Shown: one piece after another, positions 1-13,000 of the stretch
Layout: the number at the start of each line of letters is the position of its first letter
How positions within the stretch are numbered: the first letter of the stretch is position 1
Assembly (NCBI RefSeq): GCF_016097555.1
Contig: NC_054704.1
Location: 75,042,118 to 75,106,117 of the forward strand
DNA length: 64,000 nt
Source: Gigantopelta aegis
Lineage: Eukaryota > Mollusca > Gastropoda > Neomphalida > Peltospiridae
Reading direction: 5' to 3'
The notes under the pieces: model-generated
Databases searched by the model: none
What the model was told of the DNA's origin: nothing
Seen by the model: the letters and a program-made list of their open reading frames with translations, nothing else
Program-made: the position numbers and the translations under genes

Positions 1-3000
1 TCATCCAAACCTAACAGATCCTGCAATACAGACGTGAGCTCTTTATTTCGTCACCTTTTAGAGTAGTAGAGCAAGTTGCCATTTACGATTCACTACAAAT
101 GTTGGCTTAAGAATAAACAATCATCTTAAACAACAATAATATGATAGCGTGCATGTGGTAAATGTTTTAAAAGACAGCGATGATCATGCAAGAATTTTTG
201 GTCAAATAGTGTATGTCTATGTATAAGCTGAGCTGTCGTGTTGACCCTGAACAACATATTACGGGTTCCTCTACTTAAACGATCCTAGAACCGGGTCTGG
301 TGATGTTATAGACCAGAAAGATTTGCGTGATTTACATGTTCATCCTCAGTATTGTCTTTATAGTAGGCATTTCACCAATTACCAGAGTGTATGGTCCAGC
401 ACAGGCACATCCTCCGCGAGCCTGGATTCCAAAGACGTCATTCAGAACGGCGCTCACGAAGTTGTAGTGTAGGAATCGACCAGTTTCTGGGTGGTAGATG
501 AGGAAGGAGAACACAGGAAGTCGTGGCACGTTTAGGTTACCCAGAATAACTAGATTCTCACAATCCTGCCAGTATGTCTTAGCTTTACTGAAATAAAATA
601 CAGATTACAGTATAGAATACAGTTCATAGAATAACTACATTCTCACAGTTCTGCCAGTACGTCTTAGCTTTACTGAAATAAAATATAGATAACAGTATAC
701 AAAACATATAAAAAAACCAGTTCATAGAATAACTAGATTCTTACAGTCTCGCCAGTATGTCTTAGCTTTACTGCAATACAATATAGTACAAAAACACACA
801 GTACAAAAACACTGCAATTAGAATACAGCACAATTAATACAGTACACAGTACAGAGAATACAGTCCATGAAATCAGGTATCTGACTTACTCAAAGAGATA
901 TCTTTCTCTGTCCATGATGGTGTCTGTGGTGATGGCTTCCTTTAACTGGAACACGAGACCCGCTCGGATAGACTCCACGATCGCTGGAGTTCCTCCCTCC
1001 TCGCGCTCCTCCTGATCTTGTAGATAGTGGTGTCGATCTCGCCGAACCTGAGACAGGTCACTTTGCAATTTCAGGTGTATTACAGGTGCATATACCCCTG
1101 ATCGCTAGATCACTATTCGTTTACAGGTGTGTACTCTTAGACGTTATGTCATGGTACATGGATGTTAGGTCAGTATACAATTATAGGAGTATGCTATTCA
1201 ATTTTGGGTCAGTATACAATTACAGAAGTATAACTTTACTGTTACGTCAATACATAATCACAAGTTTACACTTGTAATTGTATACTGACCTATTTGTAAG
1301 GTTCTAGACACTCAGATAGTAGGTCAGTGTTCATTTAGAGGTATAGGGCATTGGACGTATAATAAAGTACAATTATAAAGTGTAGAATCTTAGTTCGGTA
1401 AGTATATAATTATAGGAAAAGAACAGATTATCAAAGAAGATATCCGAAACAAATCCTAAACTCTAATATCCTAATCTTAATATTTTAATAACATAATCTT
1501 AAAAATATTATGGCAAATCATAATTTTAATATCTTAATTTCCTAGACAGAAGAAATAAACACTTGCTACTAGAATACGAAATAGGAAACGAAAGCTTGGA
1601 TTAATAATTAACATACATACATATTGAAGAGCATAAACAACGGATCTTACTTTGATATATAGTGAATGGTGTATACTTACAAAAGACACAGTGCCTCCCC
1701 CTCCTCCTTCTGGTACAATGTTACGAAACACAGAGTTCTTGGCTATTAGAACACCTGAACAATAAGGAACCATGCAATGTAATCATCACGTTATGGTTAG
1801 GTATCTCGAACTTAATAAAACTAAATTCTAATGCAGACACATTTTTAAACACATTTCTGGTTTGGACATTATTATTGAGAGGGTTTCTTTTAAATTATTT
1901 CTTATAGCTTGATTGTAACAAATAATGCTGTCAATATTATTTTTAAAATGAAGGAATCCTATTGTCAATCAGCTTAAATTAATATTTTATTTACAAATAA
2001 TAAAATGAAGATAATTTCGTGTATAAAAAACATTCTCTTACAAAACATATTACAGTAGCATAAATATGGCCTGTTGTTAAAACAATTACAAAAATACATT
2101 TTACTTTCAAACCAAACATAACATGCATATGATGTATTAAGTAAACATATAATCAACGTATCCGCTTACCAGTCAAACGTAACACTAACATTGTCTTTTA
2201 CATTCAATTCTAATATTATATCCCACATGTTACAAGCATAAAGCAAGTATTATCGTCTGATTAAATATTTTAAATGTGTATGTTCTCTTACTAAGCAACT
2301 TCAAAACAAGTAGATATTGTTTTACAAAACAATTATAATATGTTTGTCTTGTTGCAAAATTGTGTTTGGCCTGCAGCCCATATATATTTTAGTTTAGAGT
2401 GGCGTGTGGTCTAAACAGGACAGACTGAGTTGATATAGCTTAAAGTCTGTATAACTAATTCATACATCAACTATAACATAAACATTATGTCCTATGAATA
2501 AGAGCCTTGTTTTAAAGATACCCATTATGTCTATGTCATTTCACAGGGCAACCATAAAACAAATACATTAAAAACACTAAATAAAAGTCATTACATTATA
2601 TACTTAAACTAAGCAAAAGTGAAATAAATTCGGCCTGTTACCAAGTAATAATAAAAGAAATATGGATTTTTACCAAACAATAGTAAAATGAAAAGACGTC
2701 TTACCAAGCAATCATAAAACAAACATGTATTTTTATCAAGCAGTAGTAACGTGAAAAAGACTCTTCCCATGCGATCATAAAACAAGCATGGGTTTTTACT
2801 CAGCTGTAGTAAAATGAACACGGCCTTTTACAAAGAAATCAGGCCTTTGTGGGGTTTTACCAAGCAGTAGTAAAATGAACATGAACTCTTACCAAGCAAT
2901 ATTAAATGAGTATAACCTCATGACGTCACCCAGCAATAATAAATGAATATTATCTCTAACTAATCAATAGTAAAATGAACCATACCGCTAGCCAAAGAAT

Positions 3001-4054
3001 AGTAATATGAACCTTACCTCTAACCAAGCAATAGTTATATGACCATTACCTCTAATCAAGCAACAATAAAATGAGCATCACCTCTAACCAAGAAATAATA
3101 ATACGAACATTACCTTTCACCAAGCAATAGTAATGAGCATCAGCCTACCTCTAACCAAGCAATGATGTGATTCTTTTACCAAGCAATTGAAATGACACCA
3201 AATAGTTTCTCCAAATGAACATTGTCTTCTTACCAAGCAAACATTACGTAGCAAATAGAATATAAATATGACCCCAAGGGAAGTAATAGTAAAATGGATA
3301 TAGCCGTGTAGCAGGCAGTCATAAAAAAATGACTTACAAATAATCATCAAATGAATTTGAGCTCATATTAAGCAATTGTAAAATAGCAGTCTAACAGATA
3401 TTAAAATATTTGACGACTTGAATTTGAGACACAAAATAACTCTTATGATATAACAAATTAGACAGACTATGGTTTCCTTTCTAAAGACATGGTTTGATAA
3501 TTTATTTAGTTTTGGGGTTGGGGGGTTTTCGGGAGGGGGAGGGATTGTTGTCTGTATTTTTATTATTATTATTATTTCTTTTTCATAATGGTTTATAAAT
3601 TATTAATAATTTGTAATTTTTATCAAATCATTGAAATATTTAAGGTAGCATGCTCTAAATAGCCACAGTGCACAAAATACTGTTTTCAATTTTTTTTAAA
3701 GTCTAAATGGAGGGCGAACTTTCAAGGATAGAAAAGAAGTGTGATCGTTTGGCGTCTAGGAATGCCACAAACAATGACGTCACCTGGTGTTGACACTCCG
3801 CCCATGAACTTGTGTGTTGACAAAAACACTGCGTCCTTGTACGCGAGCTTCTCACTGTCGCTGAAACACAAAACAAGATTATGTCTGAGAGGTATTAAGA
3901 TTGATCCCGACCATGAGAACTGTTGGGTTTTCAGTTCTAAGACCATCCTAACAATATAGCTTGCAAGTGAAATATTTCTGGATTAGTCGGCTTCTTTAAA
4001 CTAATCTTACTTCATGGTGTATAATAAGAGATGGTCAATGGGTAATATAGATGG

Positions 4055-4090
<36 letters not shown>

Positions 4091-7000
4091 TCATTGCAAA
4101 ATAATATATGGTTACTATAACTTACTATATAATATTGTATATACATTGATAGTATCATGCTATAGGCCTATAACATTAATGATGTCTGCACAATACTGCA
4201 TAACAGATTACCACTTTGTACATGCAATAGTATATTGTTGTAGATGTTCCCTGCATAATAATGTATCATAATATTTGCTGTCGTTGAAATAAGATTTCTG
4301 TTCCATAAGGACCTGAACATTTTCCAGACGACCTTTAGTTTGTGAATAATTATTAAAATATAAAAGAAATGCCACAGGTCGATATTCCTCGTCTTAAAAG
4401 CATATTGTCACAGACCACTGACTTATTTAATGGTCTAACAAAGTATTACCTGAACAATATAATTTGATTTGTCCCTAAATGTACTTTATTCAACCATCTG
4501 CATAACCATCATACTCCATTTATTAATGACATTTTGTAAAAATGTTTGAATTGTGGCAATGGTCCATAATTCAAAAAATTTCCGAGAGGGATGACATGGA
4601 TTTCACTCCATCATGGTTCAGTTAAGGTGATGTGATAGCTAGATTTGGTTTCCAACAATTAATGTAAATTTTATTTATTATCAATTTTTTGAGAAATAAG
4701 GTCCTTAAATCTGTGACAGTATGCCTTTAAAGGCTAACAATGAAGGCACTGCATGGCAACTTCTTAGCGGAGTTCCAACATGAATCATCAAAGTATTCTG
4801 CTGCCAATATTGCGTTGATCTGCTGCCAACATCGCGTTATCTACAGGACCGTCGCTAGCACGTGTTCTTTGTGAGACATTAAGTACTTTAGCTCAGAGTA
4901 CCACCCAAAAAGCTCCATTCCCATCCACATCCCCATCCCACTCCGTGTATTCTCATTTTCAAATACCACCCCAGAGGCCTATTCAAGGGGGCTAGCACTC
5001 GCGGTCGCTCGCTAAACTGTTGAATGAATGTGATGTTAAAGGGACATTCCTGAATTTGCTGCATTGTTAGATGTTTCTGACTAATAAAATATTTCTACGA
5101 TTAAACTTACTTATTAAATATATTTTCTTGTTTAGAATATCAGAGTCTGTATATTCAATGTGTTTCTGGTCGTTTTAATATTTGTAAGAAGCCCAAACTG
5201 GATTTTATCTTCAATTAATTTCGAAAACAAATATTTTAAGAAATAAAATGAAATTTAACCTAGTACAAATATTAGAACGATCAGAAATACGTTCAATATA
5301 CAGCCACTAATATTTTATGCAGAAATATATATTTGATTTGTTATTGCAATCGTTAAAAAGTCACTGTAAGTCGATAACATCTTAACAATTGCAGCAAACT
5401 CAGGAATGTCCCTTTAATTGTCCCGAGTGCTTGTCACAGTTACGACAGCATCTTGTGACTTGATTGGTCGGACACCAGCATGGCGGTGCACATTCTTAAT
5501 GATGCTACTAATTCTCATTTCACCATTTCCACTAACCCAGGAACAAAAGGATTCATATCTATTTTCACATATGGTGCTGCAGTGGCATAGTCCCAGAATG
5601 CAAGCGCTCCGTATCTATGGAGACAGGCTGTGATGGCGTCAACGTCAACCAGGATACCGGTGATGTTGGAGGCGGCGCTGAAAGAGCCAATCATTTGTCT
5701 CTGTTTGTCTTTCCATTTCTGGAATAACCAATGAAAAAACATGTCTCTAGAAATGTAATTTGCTTGGTTTTCTATAACAAACAGTGAACAATTATCCAGT
5801 AATAATAAAAGACAAAATTACAACTTCCGTATATACATACATACATACATGTAAAAATGACGATTGTAATTGTCTGATTAACGCTATCATAAGGCTGTCT
5901 GTCCGTTTACCGCACACGTCATAATCACGGGGTTTCGATGTAAAGGTCGATATTTTGATCAGACGCATATGAATTAGGTAAAAATAAGGTAAAACATCAG
6001 AAGCTTAATTCATAAAGTCCCTTTAAACTCTTTTAAGCAACATCGCATCGTCTGTGTATCTTGTTGTTGGTTTTTTTTGTTGTTTGTTTTTGCACTTCAT
6101 TGCAAAGTTGCAAGTGTTTAGTGAATTAGGCCCCAGATTTCATTATAGCTAATGTTACTTTGTAACATGAAGTAATGATTTCTGAAATCGTTTTGAAATC
6201 TTTGAATCTCATTAATCTTGAATACTTTTGTTTTGTTGTTCTCTACTAGTTTTTATCGGCTACTGGTGCGACTGTTTGATGAAGTGAAATAATAACGATA
6301 CCTTTAGGTGGTTTTCCAAATCAGCAATGTCGACTAAACCATTCTTCTGTTGTTTTATTCTGAATACCTGAAAACAAACATCGTACGAGTGATAGACAAA
6401 TACTGCAAAGCTGTTCCAACGTGATCATATATACTAAAAGGCAAAAGTTATTATGACATGTATTGGTTGGAGTAATAAATTTGTGAATGGATTTATGGAT
6501 GTAAACCAGAGAAAATGTGCACGAAACAGCTCGAAGAAATGCAACAAAACAGCGATTACATGCTTTGTGCAAGAAACATGTTGACCATAAAAGGCCAGAC
6601 ATTCAGTCGCAAATCATTGCCACTCTGTGCAGCCTTCAAAAGTCCAGAAGTCAGAAAAACACCATTAGTGAACTGTTTGATACAATTTCGTCATGCCACG
6701 CTTCAGTGAAAATGACAGATGGCGAGTCATAGGGATGCTTGAATCTGGGACATCGCAGCGTGACATCGCACGTCAATTCAACGTCCAGAAAAACACCATA
6801 TGGCACTTATGACAACGATATCAACAAAACAACCAGGTCAGGGACCGTCCCCGTAGTGACCGACCACCCGTGACAACCCCTCGCCCAACCAGCAACCCTC
6901 ACAGCCCGTATCATCCCTTTCTGCAGCTTTTAGTGGCCTCAATGAGACGACGGTGCCAGGCCTGTATCAATGTTCAAGGTGGACACACTCGTCACTGACT

Positions 7001-10000
7001 GTGTGAACTTCGCTCTGGACCCTCTCTAGTGGTGTGGCTCATTTGCATATGGCAGGTGCGCCCTTTTCATGTACTATTGCTTGTTTCCATACTTTCGGAC
7101 ATTTCTCTTTCCATGTTATAACGTTTCATACACGGCAGTAAAATCGTATCATCAATTATCCTTGTCTTTTGTCTTTTGTGAGTCACAATAACTTTTGCCT
7201 TTTAGTATATGTACAGACCACTAAAAATAAATATAAAAAGAAAGAGTATTGTGTATGATTATTAATTTTTTTATATAAGAAACATACCTCAGGGGTGATT
7301 TCCTTCCAGGGTAGAATGTTCGAGTGATGTTCATACGGCCCTATGAACACGACCTGTAATCACGAAATATGCTGAAAAGTGTACTTTCAAATAATGTGAA
7401 CGTTATTCAGCAGTGACTAAATTCAATGTTAAATGAAAATACATACATGTCGATTTTGACCGAAATTTGAAAACTAAAATTGCCGAGATGGTTGACTTGG
7501 ATTTCACTTCACCATGGTTCAGTTAAGGTGATGCGATAGTTAGTTTTGGTTTCCAACAAGTAATGTCATTTTTATTTATTATCCATTTTTAGAGAAATAA
7601 AGTCCTTAAATCCGTGACAGTATGCCTTTACGGTAATAATAATATATAGATTTATTATTTCCGATGTATTCAACCCTATAGTGAGATGTGGTTTTAACGT
7701 TACAGAAGTTATTACAACTCACAAGGAATCACACGTTTTCTTTTTCTATAAACGGTTTCTATTGTCAATAGTTTGACATTATGAATGGTGTTGTTACAAC
7801 ACTGTGATGATGGATGTAACATCAGACGTTACTACACACTATATGAAAACACAAATGAAATATGTTCCTACTATGATATATGATAGTTGCTACTGATATT
7901 GTAAATAGTCTTGTAGTTACTGTGATTTTTAATGAGGGTGTTTAATGTATCACATAATAACTGGGTTTGTTGATACTGTATCATATAATTATAATAAATA
8001 TTTTTTATTGTTACGTGCTGGGTACTAAAATAAATATGTTAATGTTACTCACTGTGATGTTATAAATAACTTAAATGGTTTTACGTGATATTATAAATAT
8101 GTTTGGTTGTTACTTACTGTACATTAATTAATTGTTCTTACTATATAAAATTGTAGCATTATATCTTTGTTGCAGCTCACCGAATAATATTATAAACCGT
8201 TTCATCGTCATGTTTTGTTTCTACTTACAGGCGGACTGTTCAGGTTGAGTCCGTGGATAAGTTTATGGATTGCGCCAGTTGTTCCACTTCCCACAAATAT
8301 CACTGAGTCGTGCTCGCTGGCATTCACAGCGTTACGAATTATGTCCCTGTCACACAAGAAGATCATTTTTAAATTCAACATAATATAAATACTAACCTTG
8401 CATTACGGAGGTGCAATATTATCTTACTAATTCTCTTCCCTCCCTCCCTCCCTCCCTCTCTCTCTAGAAAATTCAAACTTGCACAAGATAGAGCCCAATG
8501 GAATATATACAGTTGTGATGGGGCATGCACTCATGAATTAATGTAAAAACATGAGGCATGGGATTTTTAATCCAGATACCGACTACAAACCCAGAGTGAG
8601 TGATCCGCAAGGCTCAATGGGTAGGTGTAAACCACTTCCATCGACCAGTGATCCATAACTGGTTCAACAAAGGCCATGGTTTGTGCTATCCTGCCTGTGG
8701 GAAGCGCAAATAAAAGATCCCTTGCTGCTTGTCGTAAAAGAGTAGCCTATGTGACGACACGGGTTTCCGCTAAAACACAGTGTCAGAATGACCATATGTT
8801 TGACGTCCAATAGCCGATGATAAGATAAAAAAATCAATGTGCTCTGGTGGCATCGTTAAATTGAACAAACTTTTTTAATGTAAAAACAATGATGATATCG
8901 CCTCAATACATTGAAGTAATATATACTAACCTCATCTTGCGGCGGTACAGTGTTGTCTGTAGTGAAGCATATATACTAACCTCGTCTTGTGACAGTACAG
9001 TGTTGTCTGTAGTGAAGCATATATACTAACCTCGCCTCGTGACAGTACAGTGTTGTCTGTAGTGAAGCCTATATACTAACTTCGCCTCGTGACAGTACAG
9101 TGTTGTCTGTAGTGAAGCATATATACTAACCTCGTCTTGTGACAGTACAGTACTGTATGTAGTGAAGCATATATACTAACTTCGCCTCGTGACAGTACAG
9201 TGTTGTCTGTAGTGAAGCATATATACTAACCTCGCCTCGTGACAGTACAGTGTTGCCTGTAGTGAAGCATATATACTAACCTCGTCTTGTGACAGTACAG
9301 TATTGTATGTAGTGAAGCATATATACTAACTTCGCCTCGTGACAGTACAGTGTTGTCTGTAGTGAAGCCTATATACTAACCTCGTCTTGTGACAGTAGTG
9401 TTGTATGTAGTGAAGCATATATATTAACCTCGTCTTGTGACAGTACAGTGTTGTATGTAGTGAAGCATATATATTAACCTCGTCTTGTGACAGTAGTGTT
9501 GTATGTAGTGAAGCATATATATTAACCTCGTCTTGTGACAGTACGATGTTGTCTGTAGTGAAGCCTATATACTAACCTCGTCTTGTGACAGTACAGTGTT
9601 GTATGTAGTGAAGCATATATATTAACCTCGCCTCGTGACAGTAGTGTTGTCTGTAGTGAAGCATATATATTAACCTCACCTCGTGACAGTACAGTGTTGT
9701 CTGTAGTGAAGCATATATACTAACCTCGTCTTGTGACAGTACAGTGTTGTCTGTAGTGAAGCATATATATTAACCTCGCTTCGTGACAGTACAGTGTTGT
9801 CTGTAGTGAAGCATATATACTAACCTCGTCTTGTGACAGTACAGTATTGTATGTAGTGAAGCATATATAGTAACCTCGCCTCGTGACAGTAGTGTTGTCT
9901 TTAGTGAAGCATATATATTAACCTCGCCTCGTGACAGTACAGTGTTGTCTGTAGTGAAGCATATATACTAACCTCGTCTTGTGACAGTACAGTATTGTAT

Positions 10001-13000
10001 GTAGTGAAGCATATATATTAACCTCGCCTTGTGACAGTAGTGTTGTCTGTAGTGAAGCATATATATTAACCTCACCTCGTGACGTGACAGTACAGTGTTG
10101 TCTGTAGTGAAGCTTATATATTAACCTCGCCTCGTGACAGTAGTGTTGTCTGTAGTGAAGCATATATACTAACCTCGCCTAGTGTCAGTACAGTTCTGTC
10201 TGTAGTGAAGCATATATACTAACCTCGTCTTGTGACAGTACAGTGTTGTCTGTAGTGAAGCATATATATTAACCTCGCCTCGTGACAGTACAGTATTGTC
10301 TGTAGTGAAGCATATATATTAACCTCGCCTCGTGACAGTCGTGTTGTCTGTAGTGAAGCATATATATATTAACCTCGCCTCGTGACAGTAGTGTTGTCTG
10401 TAGTGAAGCATATATATTAACCTCGCCTCGTGATAGTATAGTGTTTTGTATTGTAAAGTATGTAATAATATCGTCCCGTGGTGACACTGACTTGTTTGTA
10501 GTGTATTCGGTATTCAAATCCGTCGATAAAAAATCTAGTATCTTAACTTCGTATTACTTCTATACATGTATTATATTTTTGTTGTGTTCAAATACCTCTC
10601 TGTTTTGTGATAGTAAAGTGTTGTCTGTATTGAAGTATATAAGATAACATCGCCTTATAGCGGTAAGGTGTTGTCAGTAGTCAGGTGAATATTAACTTCG
10701 CATCGTGGCGATAAAATGGTGTTTATAATTAAGTGTATATACTAACCTCGCTTCGTGACGGAACAGTGTTGTCTGTAGCGAAGTGTATATACTAACCTCG
10801 CTTCGTGACGGAACAGTGTTGTCTGTAGCGAAGTGTATATACTAACCTCGCCTCGTGACGGAACAGTGTTGTCTGTAGCGAAGTGAATATACTAACCTCG
10901 CCTCGTGACGGAACAGTGTTGTCTGTAGCGAAGTGTATATACTAACCTCGCCTCGTGACGGAACAGTGTTGTCTGTAGTGAAGTGAATATACTAACCTCG
11001 CCTCATGACGGTTCAGTGTTGTTTGTAGTGAAGCGTATATACTAGCATCGCTTCTTGGCGGTTCAGTGTTGTCTGTAGTGAAGTGAATATACTAACCTCG
11101 CTTCTTGGCGGAACACTGTTGTCTGTAGTGAAGTGTATATACTAACCTCGCTTCTTGGCGGAACACTGTTGTCTGTAGAGAAGTGTATATACTAACCTTG
11201 CCTCATGACGGAACAGTGTTGTCTGTAGCGAAGTGAATATATTAACCTCGCCTCGTGACGGAACAGTGTTGTCTGTAGTGAAGTGAATATACTAACCTCG
11301 CCTCATGACGGTTCAGTGTTGTTTGTAGTGAAACGTATATACTAGCATCGCTTCTTGGCGGAACACTGTTGTCTGTAGTGAAGTGTATATACTAACCTCG
11401 CTTCTTGGCGGAACACTGTTGTCTGTAGTGAAGTGTATATACTAACCTTGCCTCATGACGGAACAGTGTTGTCTGTAGCGAGGTCACGCCTGTTGTCGTG
11501 TGTGTGTTGCCATAGTCTGGAAGAACCTGGTCCTGGATGTAGTCTTCTATGAACCGCAGAGCTCTGAAGAAGGATGGAATTAAATATTTTACTTAACGAC
11601 GCACTCAGCTCATTTTATTTACGGTTATATGGCGTCGGACATATGGTTAAGGACCACACAGATATTGAGAGAGGAAACCCGCTGTCGCCACTTTATGGGC
11701 TACTTTTTCCGATTAGCAGCAAGGGATCTTTTATATGCACCACCCCACAGACAGAATGACAGCCACTTCATGAGCTACTCTTTTCGATTAGCAGCAAGGG
11801 ATCTTTTATATGCACCATCCCACAGACAGGATTACACACACCACGGCCTTTGATACACTAGTCGTGGTGCACTGGCTGGAGCGAGAAATAGCCCAATGGG
11901 CCCACTGACGGGGATAGATCCCAGACCGACAGTGCATCAAGCAACGCTTTACCACTGGGCTACGTCCCGGCCCTCCGAAGAGGGAAGAAACATAGAAAAC
12001 ACAACTATTTAAACATTAAAGGGGCATTCCTGAGTTTGCGGCATTGTAAGATGTTTCCGACTAATAAAATATTTCTACGATTAAACTTACATATTCAATA
12101 TATTTCCTTGTTTAGAATATCAGTGTCTGTATATTCAATGTGTTTCTGGTCGTCTTAATATTTGTAATAATCTCAAACTGGATTTTGTCTTCAAATAATT
12201 TCGTACGTACAAAAACTAAATATTTTAGGAAATAAAATGAAATTCAACCTAGTACAAATATTAGAACGATCAGAAACATGTTTAATATACAGCCACAGAT
12301 ATTTTATGCACAAAAAAAAAATTGATATGCAATTACAATTGTTAAAAAAGTATCTGTTAGTCGATAACATCTTTAAAATTGCAGCAAACTCAGGAATGTC
12401 CTTTTAAGATAGATAAAACATCCCATGTATGCAACACACATAATGAAATATAACATATGAAACGATAAACATTTTTAAAAATAATTAGCAAATAGCGTTG
12501 GAAAGGTTATTATTTTTCAACTGATAATAGAAGAACATATTAAAAGTAATAGTTACGTAATAGGCCTAAATATTTTTTGGAATTAATATTACTTTAAAAC
12601 AATAGGTATATGTGATGGGGGATCTCGAATAGCGTTAGCCCCATCAACAATACAACTGAATTGAAATTATTCCAGAATACTGATTTTAATGGCAAATCTT
12701 CATGGGCAGTTATTTTCTTGAGCTGGGTTAAATTCTTGCTTTTCCTTTCATGTTTGGCCTATTTTAGAGCAGATTTCTTCCGACCCCTCCCCCAGTAAAG
12801 TGTCATCTCATAGGTCTATGTATACAGTATTGCTGTTGTAAAAGTAAAATAAAATAATAACAAATAGTTACCTGCCCGAGGCTATGAAATCCAGGTAAGT
12901 GACTGTAAAACAAGAAATGTGCAACATTGCATTGGAAATTAAAAACAAAACACAGGTTTTAAAAATAAACAAGAAGTAACGCATATTACACATGTTGTGG

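Noticed and set aside
8913..11446. Possible CRISPR array
   Set aside because: Units are contiguous, about 50 bp, with no unique spacers, and derive from an exon junction in a eukaryotic intron.
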